Origin: a virus
DNA length: 39,778 bases
IMG/VR virus record: IMGVR_UViG_3300005253_000557
Coordinates: 1 to 39,778 of that record
Strand: one strand, 5' to 3'
This document shows, piece after piece, positions 20,181 through 27,814 of the stretch. Under the pieces are notes generated by a model. It was given only the letters and a program-made list of their open reading frames with translations. It made no database searches and was not told the origin of the DNA. The first letter of the stretch is position 1. Each line of letters opens with the position of its first letter. The position numbers and the translations under genes are program-made.

Positions 20181-20287
20181 GGTACACGACGGGAGGGGAG
20201 ACTCATCGTGTACCAGCCCGAATCAACAGATTCGGTAGCTGAGGTGGTTGTTGAGGGACACCCCAGCCGACTCATCCCTTGTGAGTT
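20181..20287 (-). other. Tandem hairpins between the capsid and connector genes
   Basis: GGTACACGA (20181-20189) pairs with TCGTGTACC (20206-20214), a 9-bp stem. CCGAATC (20218-20224) pairs with GATTCGG (20229-20235) around AACA. A G/C-rich stretch 20236-20270 and ACTCA/TGAGT at its right end can form further stems. They follow the capsid stop on the minus strand. They could trim or partly stop the transcript so that capsid mRNA outnumbers downstream mRNA. No U run follows the stems, so they are not good terminators. Confidence 0.5.
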
Positions 20288-21531
20288 TAGGCGCTAAAGC
20301 CAGTTCCTTTGACTAAAGCCTCTTTACGAACAGCGTTGCCACCGATTCGCTCAGTCACCTTTAGACCGAGTTGATGCTTGGCAAATGTATCGCCACCCTC
20401 AATGGTGGTTTCAAATGACATTTGCTGACGATCAATAAGGATGTAGGTGCGTTTCATATCACCATAATAGACTTCTCCATCAGGGAATGAATCATGGACA
20501 ACTACTCGATCACCAAGCAGCGTATCTGGCGTACCCGCTGAGAGGTCACGCTGATAGATAGGCATACCCTGGTCATCTTTCAACTTACGTGCATCACGTA
20601 AGGTGCTGTCTTTCATGAACCACCGGACATTTCCTTTTCGATAGGCAATAGGCAAGGTGTGCTGAAGGTCAACCCAATCCTCGAAGGTTAGGGTATTTCC
20701 AGCAGCAACAGATGTGAACCCACTAATCTGAGTTAGACCAGTAGGACGACCCGAGCCACTACCACCGATGATAACGTCATCTTCCTCGTTCATGATTGAG
20801 TCGGTCAATTCCGCTCTAATCCAATCAACGATGGAAGGGTTTGAATCAGCTACAATCTCACGGGACATGAAGATCAATGAATTCAAACGATTCACCGAAA
20901 TACTTGTCTGTGCAAGACCTGCTGTCGTGGTTGAGATTGAGGTATTTTCAGAACCCCAAGTAACCATTGGCCGACCATCTTCCGAGTTGAACTGCACCGT
21001 GTCAGACACCGTTGGAATGACATTAACTTCTGGTCGCATAATACCGTTGTTATGCAACTGTCGGAGCACTTGATTACGGAAGTCGTCTGTTACCAAAAAT
21101 CCACCATCAGCAGCAACTCCACCCGAGAGGGCTTTAAGTGCTACATAGTAGAGAGGGTTATGCTTGTCGAGCTGTATTCCAATCAAAGCCTTGAAGAACA
21201 TAAATGCTTTCATTTCAATGTCTTCCTCGGTCTTTTGGGAACCGTGGTAACGATCTAAGTTCTTTTCAGAAAATAAATCCTTATGCACTTCGATACTCCG
21301 CTCAAACAAACCTACGCTGATTCCACTCTCCTCTCGGTGAACATCCGCAGGGGATGACCATCGTTTAGCAGGATTCTCAACTTTTTTGGTTTCGACTTTC
21401 TTGGTTTCGACTTTCTTAGTCTTTTTCTCATCAGCATCAGCCATAGCTTCCGCCGCAGCTTCGCCCATGATTTTACCAAGAGTGTTAGCCTGCTCCTCTA
21501 AGCTCTTACTTTCCTTTTTCTTTTTTTCCAT
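20287..21531 (-). CDS. Major capsid protein, HK97 fold (414 aa)
   Basis: The core has typical features: AFMFFKALIGIQLDK in the N-arm, GGFLVTDDFRNQVLRQLHNN, NVIPTVSDTVQF, and a closing DTFAKHQLGLKVTERIGG. The first 75 residues are charged and helical, including the triplicated KKVET motif near 45-60, and may be a delta/scaffolding domain removed by the protease encoded just before it. It starts inside the end of that protease gene, and hairpins follow its 3' end. No scaffold gene is seen, in accord with a fused one. Size is normal for this fold with a prodomain. Confidence 0.92.
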   Translation of the reverse strand: MEKKKKESKSLEEQANTLGKIMGEAAAEAMADADEKKTKKVETKKVETKKVENPAKRWSSPADVHREESGISVGLFERSIEVHKDLFSEKNLDRYHGSQKTEEDIEMKAFMFFKALIGIQLDKHNPLYYVALKALSGGVAADGGFLVTDDFRNQVLRQLHNNGIMRPEVNVIPTVSDTVQFNSEDGRPMVTWGSENTSISTTTAGLAQTSISVNRLNSLIFMSREIVADSNPSIVDWIRAELTDSIMNEEDDVIIGGSGSGRPTGLTQISGFTSVAAGNTLTFEDWVDLQHTLPIAYRKGNVRWFMKDSTLRDARKLKDDQGMPIYQRDLSAGTPDTLLGDRVVVHDSFPDGEVYYGDMKRTYILIDRQQMSFETTIEGGDTFAKHQLGLKVTERIGGNAVRKEALVKGTGFSA

Positions 21532-22579
21532 GTTTTTTTATTAAGCTAAGTAAAACATTACTTTTGCTGTTTACCACCTGCAAAAAACCTTCAAGAGCCG
21601 CTTGGAGCACTTGTTCGTCTTTCACAGCGATCTCGACCTCATCACTGATAACAGCTTGCTTTTTCTCGCTCTGAGGCGAATGTAAAGCAGCGATAAATTC
21701 TATGGCATCTTGAGCGAGCAATGACTTTCGCATCTCCAAGACTTGCTCGATAGTCTCGAAGCTTCTGAATTCTGGTTGTTCTCGTTCAAACTTCTTGTAA
21801 TAAACTCCTAAGAAATTATGGACCGTTCGACGAGTAGCATCTGGTAGATCAACTCCGCCCCGCGCTCCTAGCAAAGCTCCTTCAGCCGCAGCCACTCCAC
21901 GCCAGACAGCTTTTAATTCATCGTCTTCAACATCTGAGAATGGTAGCTTATACGACGTTATCTTCTCCGGCTGGGTTGTGTCGTGCCAAGCGAAAGCCTG
22001 TTTATATTTATTGAAATCAATATCTTCCTTAGCAGGTCCACCAGCCCAAGATCGAATACGCTTTATCGCTGCCGACGCATCCCAAGCACGAGTGTCAGGG
22101 AATTTATCAAGGTTGGGATTCCCGGTAGCTTGTTTGTTCAATAGTTCAACATTCAATCCTTTAGCCTTAGCTTCGGCTAGAGCGTTAGGATTCGACGGGA
22201 CGTTAACTACTGAAATCTCAATAAGCTCAGTTTTGGTAAATATATTGTCCTCAACCTCTTTAGGAATAAAGCCAATCGAAACAGCTTTAAGTACTCCTTC
22301 CTTCCATAACGCTGCTACCTCACGAGCCAGTTGAGTAGCATTACTAAACAGAGGCTCAAACGTAATATCGTGAGCTGACTTTCTGATTGATTCTGCTGTT
22401 CCAATCGGTAGCTGTTGGTGATTGTGACCAAACAACATAATTGGATTCTTTTTGAAACTCCTGAGATCAACTCCGGCTGGATCAATCCTTTCTCCGTCTC
22501 GATCTTTACTAAAATCAGTAGCGACAACTCGCTTGCCCTCTACTGAATATCCACTGCGATAGATTCTTTTTTCAGACAT
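21506..22579 (-). CDS. Prohead maturation serine protease, HK97 U35/S78-type, with extra C-terminal domain (357 aa)
   Basis: The N-terminal 165 aa carry the phage prohead protease signature: PIMLFGHNHQQLPIG with a His near 52, KAVSIGFIPKEVE with Ser101, then LIEISVVNVPSNPNAL. These residues cut scaffold and capsid proteins during head maturation. A second region, about 165-260 (AWDASAAIKRIRSWAGGP; FNKYKQAFAWHD; VWRGVAAAEGALLGARGGV), is a common add-on domain in larger phage proteases and may act in capsid assembly. The C-terminal 90 aa look helical and could be a scaffold. The capsid gene overlaps its end by 26 bases. Confidence 0.88.
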   Translation of the reverse strand: MSEKRIYRSGYSVEGKRVVATDFSKDRDGERIDPAGVDLRSFKKNPIMLFGHNHQQLPIGTAESIRKSAHDITFEPLFSNATQLAREVAALWKEGVLKAVSIGFIPKEVEDNIFTKTELIEISVVNVPSNPNALAEAKAKGLNVELLNKQATGNPNLDKFPDTRAWDASAAIKRIRSWAGGPAKEDIDFNKYKQAFAWHDTTQPEKITSYKLPFSDVEDDELKAVWRGVAAAEGALLGARGGVDLPDATRRTVHNFLGVYYKKFEREQPEFRSFETIEQVLEMRKSLLAQDAIEFIAALHSPQSEKKQAVISDEVEIAVKDEQVLQAALEGFLQVVNSKSNVLLSLIKKHGKKEKGK

Positions 22580-22663
22580 GAACGATAGGTTAATGTGTCC
22601 CTATCGTCCTCGATTCAGAACTTTGAAACTATTATAACAAAGAACTGAGAATAGTCTATAACG

Positions 22664-23062
22664 CTACTTTACATTCTCGGCAGCATCTACCATTTGTTTA
22701 ATTTGTTGCTGCTCTACCAAAGTAAACAAATCAATTTCTTGATTTTGTACTTTCACTTTTCCGTTATCAATAATCTTCTTAATCACGTCGTACTGTTGTT
22801 GGTTAAGTTCTACCGGATCGCTTCCTTGATGAATACCAATAAACTTACCAGCATCATAGACATTCATTTTTTCTGCATCAGTTAGATTAGCACTGGAGTT
22901 ATTAGCACTAGCTAATGCCCTGAGAAGCACATGCTTTAAGGTTGTGTCGGGCCTGTCTGCTAATACTTGGCCATCAACTTCTTGAAACTTCAAAGGCTTC
23001 CCCTCAAAGTCAGTAAGGACTTGTCTGATGTCGAGTAGCTTATTTGTGCCTTCTTTAGCCAT
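22664..23062 (-). CDS. Virion-region protein of unknown function (132 aa)
   Basis: Start at ATG 23062 (MAKEGTNKLLDIRQVLTDF), overlapping the preceding TAA by 8 bases; the longer frame opens with no support. Residues cover two helices with LKHVLLRALASANNSSANLTD and MVDAAE-rich ends. Similar small helical proteins lie between fibre genes and the prohead protease in several siphophages and have no function assigned. It is not a membrane protein. The 84 bases to the protease ATG at 22579 hold no gene. Confidence 0.62.
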   Translation of the reverse strand: MAKEGTNKLLDIRQVLTDFEGKPLKFQEVDGQVLADRPDTTLKHVLLRALASANNSSANLTDAEKMNVYDAGKFIGIHQGSDPVELNQQQYDVIKKIIDNGKVKVQNQEIDLFTLVEQQQIKQMVDAAENVK

Positions 23063-23276
23063 CTCTAGCTGCTTCAGCGGCAATCGCCTCAACTTTTACT
23101 TCTTCAAGGTCATCTATCCTGATTTGTATTTGTGCCTTCCTCTTTTCAAGATTAGCAAGCTGAGCCTCCATCTGAGAAATAGTCTTTACCTCATCCCGGG
23201 CTGGCTGAGGCGTATAAATTCTAAAAGCTGTCTCTCTAGCTTCCTCCTGTTCTACTATTGTTACCGTTCGAGCCAT
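23055..23276 (-). CDS. Coiled-coil protein (73 aa)
   Basis: Starts MARTVTIVEQEEARETAFRI and contains a heptad-rich helix at about 34-70 (QMEAQLANLEKRKAQIQIRI). It overlaps the next gene by 8 bases. It could be a small tail or fibre chaperone or an assembly coil, but nothing specific is visible. A double TATAGT sequence sits just upstream. Confidence 0.58.
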   Translation of the reverse strand: MARTVTIVEQEEARETAFRIYTPQPARDEVKTISQMEAQLANLEKRKAQIQIRIDDLEEVKVEAIAAEAARDG

Positions 23277-23283
23277 TAATCAA

Positions 23284-23289
23284 ACTATA
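23284..23289 (-). promoter_or_regulatory. -10 box before the coiled-coil gene
   Basis: Minus strand CGTATAGTATAGTTTGATTA then ATG: two overlapping TATAGT boxes, the nearer ending 7 nt before the start. It is part of the recurrent near-leaderless set. No -35 is evident, and the gene has no clear ribosome site. Confidence 0.4.
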
Positions 23290-23312
23290 CTATACGAGAA
23301 AATAATATACAA

Positions 23313-24605
23313 TCAAGCATCTTGAACCTTGGACATCGTTATAGCAGCGTGTTCAACAACGAAATTATTTGTGTTAGTTAGATTGATAAGAGCAAGGCGT
23401 ATCAAATCATCCGCTACCAATGTCAGAACAGCAGTACCAGAGATATTAACCAAGTCATTAGCAGCCGCTATATTGGCATGAGCTGTAGTAAGCACATTTA
23501 TAGTCCCATTAAGAGTGATTCCTCCAACTATCGCTACGGAACCACCCATAGCCATTTGGATACTAATGTTCCAGTTAAGAACATATATACCAGGCTTAAC
23601 AACCTTTAATTCTTTGGAATTTTGAAAGACCACTCCATCACCTGAACCGTCCGTAAACCCACTAGCAATTTCTGTCCAAGTAGACTGTGTAACAATCGTT
23701 ACAGTGGTACTCTGAGCATGCTGAGCCATCACACCATGAGCTTGTTGTGACCTTATAAAGGCTTTAATAGATTGCTGAGTTGCTAAAGCCGATGCGGAAT
23801 CTGAAGCAAAATCATCTTCATCAAGAAATCTGTCTACAGCTACGCCACCATTAAGTAAACTTAAGAATCCAGCAGCAGTTAATTCCATCCTCTGCACAAC
23901 AGAGAAATTATGGCTATCTGTTGAATCTCCCCACCATCTAAATGATGTATTGCCATCATTGATAAAATCAAAAGCTCCGAATCCTTGACCAAAAACGAAT
24001 GTGCTATTACCTCCCAAGGAAAAGTTGGAACTTGTTACTCCAAAAGAGGCATAACGACCTACATCATTTTTTGCTGTGAAAGTTGCTATAGCGTCAGCAT
24101 CACTGCTGGTATTTTCTATGACTGATCTTAATGTGTCATCAAAATTAGCGCTTAAAGTAAAATGCTGTATATCTAATTGAATAGCACCATCAGCGGCACT
24201 TACACTCAACACTGTTCCCACTTGAATAATTCCATTAACACCTGCAACCGGGACATTGTCAATTATCCCGTCTTCAGTTAAATAAAGGGTATCTCCGACG
24301 GCCCAGGTAGAGGTATCAACAGCACCTACAACAATCCCATTGTTGACTACAGAAACAACTTGACCATTAGTCCCGTCCTCAATAACCACCCCAAAAATAG
24401 GCAGCGTAGTACTGTCATCAATCGAAGCTATCCCTATTTTGGGAATAGTCGCTGTCTCACTACCAAATTGTTTGGTAGCTTCTCCCGTCACATAACAACA
24501 AAGTCCCTTATCAATACCTCCAACAACGGCTACCTCAGCCGACATTACTCTCGTATCAATAGTGTATGAAAGATCGTCGTTTTGGAATAAGTAACCGCGT
24601 GACAT
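23313..24605 (-). CDS. Fibre-type protein with C-terminal C1q/TNF-like domain (430 aa)
   Basis: The N-terminal half is beta-rich and repetitive (STTLPIFGVVIEDGTNGQVV; GDTLYLTEDGIIDNVPVAGV), like the shaft domains of phage fibres. The C-terminal 110 aa (ELKVVKPGIYVLNWNISIQM; VGGITLNGTINV; LTLVADDLIRLALINLTNTN) follow the jelly-roll pattern of C1q/TNF-type heads that bind receptors. It should therefore be a receptor-binding or decoration protein on tail or head. It has a good GGAGG ribosome site 1 nt from the ATG (unusually close), with TACAAT 6 nt upstream. Function as a fibre is inferred. Confidence 0.68.
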   Translation of the reverse strand: MSRGYLFQNDDLSYTIDTRVMSAEVAVVGGIDKGLCCYVTGEATKQFGSETATIPKIGIASIDDSTTLPIFGVVIEDGTNGQVVSVVNNGIVVGAVDTSTWAVGDTLYLTEDGIIDNVPVAGVNGIIQVGTVLSVSAADGAIQLDIQHFTLSANFDDTLRSVIENTSSDADAIATFTAKNDVGRYASFGVTSSNFSLGGNSTFVFGQGFGAFDFINDGNTSFRWWGDSTDSHNFSVVQRMELTAAGFLSLLNGGVAVDRFLDEDDFASDSASALATQQSIKAFIRSQQAHGVMAQHAQSTTVTIVTQSTWTEIASGFTDGSGDGVVFQNSKELKVVKPGIYVLNWNISIQMAMGGSVAIVGGITLNGTINVLTTAHANIAAANDLVNISGTAVLTLVADDLIRLALINLTNTNNFVVEHAAITMSKVQDA

Positions 24606-24639
24606 GCCTCCATTGTAAGAAGGCGGTGTTACCTTAGCG

Positions 24640-24975
24640 TTACGAAACGATAGCCAATATTAATAATCCTATAAACAAAGCCGTAAATATATTTATTATC
24701 ACCTGGAAACGTACTAGCTTTCTCAGACTTTTCAGTTCATAGAAAATGATAATATCCCTGAATCCCAATGAGGCTAATTTCCAAAACGTCCGATCCAAAT
24801 ACCATATTCCATGTTTAACATAGACAGCATCGGGACCAAGCATTTTGTTCAGTCGATGCTTAACAACTCTGATATTATTTGAAGTTTCTAAGTCGTCAAA
24901 TAAATCGACTTCCTTGACACCTTTTTCCTTAGCGAGTTGTAGACTATTGAATATTCTCTGTAGCTTGTGTTGCAT
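24640..24975 (-). CDS. Hypothetical protein with C-terminal membrane helix (111 aa)
   Basis: A winged-helix-like N-terminus (LQLAKEKGVKEVDLFDDLETSNNIRVVKHRLNKML) and a YVKHGIWYLDRTFW strand resemble a small HTH-type fold, followed by a hydrophobic C-terminal helix (INIFTALFIGLLILAI, about 93-108). Its ATG overlaps the stop of the large fibre gene. A protein with a DNA-binding-like domain and a C-terminal anchor is odd in this position. The DNA-binding fold is only suspected. Confidence 0.55.
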   Translation of the reverse strand: MQHKLQRIFNSLQLAKEKGVKEVDLFDDLETSNNIRVVKHRLNKMLGPDAVYVKHGIWYLDRTFWKLASLGFRDIIIFYELKSLRKLVRFQVIINIFTALFIGLLILAIVS

Positions 24976-27014
24976 TAAATTGCCGTTCTAGCTAATTCTC
25001 TAAAGTTCGTACCATCAAATACGAACATTAGAGTATCGTTCGCTGTGGCAGAGAAGTCAACAGCTCCCGCTAAAAGCATCACCGCACCAACTCCAGCCGT
25101 ATTGTGTTTAACAGTCACAGAAGCATCAAACTGTAATGTGACTACTGAGCCAGCCGTCCAATCCGTAGCAACAATAGTATCAATCTGAGTAGTCCCTGTA
25201 ATATCAAAATAGTTCCCAGCCCCCAATGTAATATCAGTAGCTGAAGCGACATCTGAGCCTTTTTGTCCAAGTAATCTATCTGCAATAACTGTAGGCATAT
25301 TGATCTTGAAGCCCAAAATACCTGCCTCTTTTTCTAGGTGAAAGAAGTCGTCAGTATCTTTGACTGTCCAAAATATATCCTGAACTCCTGTGCCAGTTAT
25401 AAATCCGCCTTGTCTTATCTGTCTGTTCTCCCCTGATCCTGAAGCTGTAAATAAAGCAAAATTTCCATTAGCATTACCTAATATATTAACTGCCCCTGCA
25501 TTCTGTCCTATATTAAGAGAACCGTTCCCATCCTGCATGTCAAGTTGGGCTGATCCTAAATTATCAATAAATATGTCAAAGAATCTGTCAAACTCTGCCG
25601 CTTTCCTATGAATTATAATCCGCTTTCCATTCGCAGCATTATCAATATCTGTATCTTCAAATAGCGTCACGTCACCTTGAACGTCCGGCATTACCTTGAG
25701 ATCGCCAGCAGAATTAAAGATTTCTGGGACATCAAGACTAGCTGCCATTGTGACTGCACCAGCATTTGAAACAGTAAATATATCTGTCCCATCTGACTGT
25801 TCAAACACAACCAAATCGCTTGTTTGCGTTGAATGAGCCTGAACAAGAAACTGAATCTCATCAGCAAATCCATCTACTCCCAGCAAAGCAAGTGAAGTAG
25901 CACTCCCAATAGTGACTGTATCCAAACCACCGTCAGTGAATAATAAAGAGGTTTGATTATTGCTCTCAACTCTGAAGTTTGCGTCCTGAGAGTCCTCATT
26001 GATTGCCACCGTATTTTCTTTGATGGTCAGCATGTTTCTGAGGGTGTTGTTGTTCATTACTGAGAATCTGAACTCACCATCCTTGACTGTGTTGGTTACG
26101 TCCCCGGCAAACCAACCCATCCGAGCAAACTCCACCTGTGTACCCGTGCTATCGTCTAAGAAGAAACTTAAGAAGGCATTTTGCCCATCAGCGGGGATTG
26201 CTCGGTTGCCTCCTCGAAAGATTGCAACTTGATTGGTGCCGTCAGTTGTATTTTGTATGTCTAAGGGAACGCCAGCACGGGCAGTTGTTATAAGGCTGTC
26301 GCCAAACTGTGCTGTTCCTGCTGTTGACCAATCAAGAATCGTATCAGACCCATCACTAGCAATTAGAATCCTATTTGACCAATCAAGAGAAGTCCCTGCC
26401 GAGCTGTCATTCAAAGTTAAATTACCCCAATCAACTGTTATATTTCCACCTACTGAAAGCTGCTCATTCTCCCAATCGACAGTTACGCTTCCAAAGGCAT
26501 CCGATAATTGAAGATTGTCATAATCAACAACGGTTGACCCGGCTGTACTCGCTAATGTATGTCCCTCAATATCTACTGAGGTATTCCCAAGACTGTCAAT
26601 TAAACCTGTGTCAAAGCGTCCTGTGCCCGGAACAAAGATATTGCCACTAAAACTAAAATTCCCTGAACCATCAGTCGATCCCCATTGAGTATTGCCCCCC
26701 TGATCGAAGTAATTATCAGCTAAGATATCAAAAGCATCGACACTTCCAGCAAACACAGCATTACCGCCATCAATGATATCGCTTGCGTTTAAGTCTATGC
26801 CGTTGCTTACCGTAAGATCACCTGCCGTAAGACTGCCAATAATAACAACACTATCATCAAGCGAAAGTCCCGTACCTACAACATAAGTAAAACCAGGGTT
26901 GTCTTGAGCTATATTTCCCGATGCGTCAATAAATAAAACAGAATTGGCCGTGCCGCCAATAACTCCGTCTCCGATGTTAATTGACTCTGATGGATTATCT
27001 ACATTGCTTTTCAT
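24975..27014 (-). CDS. Large fibre-like protein with internal beta repeats (679 aa)
   Basis: Start at ATG 27014 (MKSNVDNPSESINIGDG), coupled to the preceding TGA as ATGA; an upstream frame to 27059 lacks support. The N-terminal half consists of short Gly/Asp/Asn repeats typical of trimeric beta fibres. A stretch about 150-250 repeats 'x-VDW-x-N-x-x-L' units such as VTVDWENEQLSVGG and ITVDWGNLTLND. Then come GNRAIPADGQNAFL and FQVQAHSTQTSDLV-like parts, and the final 100 aa (ITGTTQIDTIVATDWTAGSV) are common in phage fibre ends. A tail or head fibre is likely. Confidence 0.75.
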   Translation of the reverse strand: MKSNVDNPSESINIGDGVIGGTANSVLFIDASGNIAQDNPGFTYVVGTGLSLDDSVVIIGSLTAGDLTVSNGIDLNASDIIDGGNAVFAGSVDAFDILADNYFDQGGNTQWGSTDGSGNFSFSGNIFVPGTGRFDTGLIDSLGNTSVDIEGHTLASTAGSTVVDYDNLQLSDAFGSVTVDWENEQLSVGGNITVDWGNLTLNDSSAGTSLDWSNRILIASDGSDTILDWSTAGTAQFGDSLITTARAGVPLDIQNTTDGTNQVAIFRGGNRAIPADGQNAFLSFFLDDSTGTQVEFARMGWFAGDVTNTVKDGEFRFSVMNNNTLRNMLTIKENTVAINEDSQDANFRVESNNQTSLLFTDGGLDTVTIGSATSLALLGVDGFADEIQFLVQAHSTQTSDLVVFEQSDGTDIFTVSNAGAVTMAASLDVPEIFNSAGDLKVMPDVQGDVTLFEDTDIDNAANGKRIIIHRKAAEFDRFFDIFIDNLGSAQLDMQDGNGSLNIGQNAGAVNILGNANGNFALFTASGSGENRQIRQGGFITGTGVQDIFWTVKDTDDFFHLEKEAGILGFKINMPTVIADRLLGQKGSDVASATDITLGAGNYFDITGTTQIDTIVATDWTAGSVVTLQFDASVTVKHNTAGVGAVMLLAGAVDFSATANDTLMFVFDGTNFRELARTAI

Positions 27015-27814
27015 TTGAGATGATTGATAACGGTCAGGTTCTTCCCTCCTGATGCACAAATAGCGGTGATTGTCCCAATGTTTTCATACTCAGTTACAGT
27101 CCCACCTCTTGCGTTAAGTCGTATTCCTTGATTCAAAATTGCCGCGGAGTTAAACCCAAGATAGATGGTTTCATCGCTATCATTGACTAAAACGACCTTA
27201 AGCCTGTCTCGACTGGCAGCAATGACAGCAGTTGAACTAGCACCCACAGATACCGAGGTACTGGATATATTCGATGATCGAAGTGTGGTCGCCCCACCAC
27301 CACCAATAGCGGCAGCAAATGAAGCTCGATATGTTTCTCTTCTTTTGGGATCAAACAAAACAACCCTCACTGGCTGTTCATTCATTATCTGCACAGGTTG
27401 AGTTGCTTGCTTTATTTTATCCGGTAGCTCAGCAATAGCCCTTATAATCGACTTGAATGAGATAATCGGTATCTTGGGCAGGTTCTTGATTTTGACCTCC
27501 TTAACTGGATTCTTAATAGTTACCGACTCAACAGGATTCTTTATGGTCATCTTCTCTACCGGCTCCGGCAGATTACTAACCGATACCTCAGTTACGGGAT
27601 TCGTAACCTCAACAGTTCCATCAGTCTTAATATGCGTCGGATATTTAGGCGGCTTCGGAATCTCCCGTATGGCCTTCTCTAAAAGCCTAAAGCCTTCGCT
27701 GACATCAGCAAACGTCTTTTGAATACCCTTGAGGGTCTTGGTTAGTTCTTGTTCTTTTTTCTGGTCCCTCTCAGCTTTCTCAAGCCTAGCCAGTCTTGTT
27801 TCTAGGCTTTCCAT
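27011..27814 (-). CDS. Repeat-containing virion protein, neck/whisker-like (267 aa)
   Basis: I start it at ATG 27814 (MESLETRLARLEKAE); an ATG at 27838 is also possible. The N-terminal 60 aa are a coiled coil. The middle, about 75-125, repeats a VxVxNLPxPVxxVxIKNPV-type unit. It ends in a Gly/Ser-rich hinge and a beta domain of about 90 aa (LKVVLVNDSDETIYLGFNSA; GIRLNARGGTVTEYENIG) seen in phage structural proteins. It begins inside the end of the portal-MuF gene and is coupled to the large fibre gene. A part in the neck or as a fibre base is inferred. Confidence 0.65.
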   Translation of the reverse strand: MESLETRLARLEKAERDQKKEQELTKTLKGIQKTFADVSEGFRLLEKAIREIPKPPKYPTHIKTDGTVEVTNPVTEVSVSNLPEPVEKMTIKNPVESVTIKNPVKEVKIKNLPKIPIISFKSIIRAIAELPDKIKQATQPVQIMNEQPVRVVLFDPKRRETYRASFAAAIGGGGATTLRSSNISSTSVSVGASSTAVIAASRDRLKVVLVNDSDETIYLGFNSAAILNQGIRLNARGGTVTEYENIGTITAICASGGKNLTVINHLK

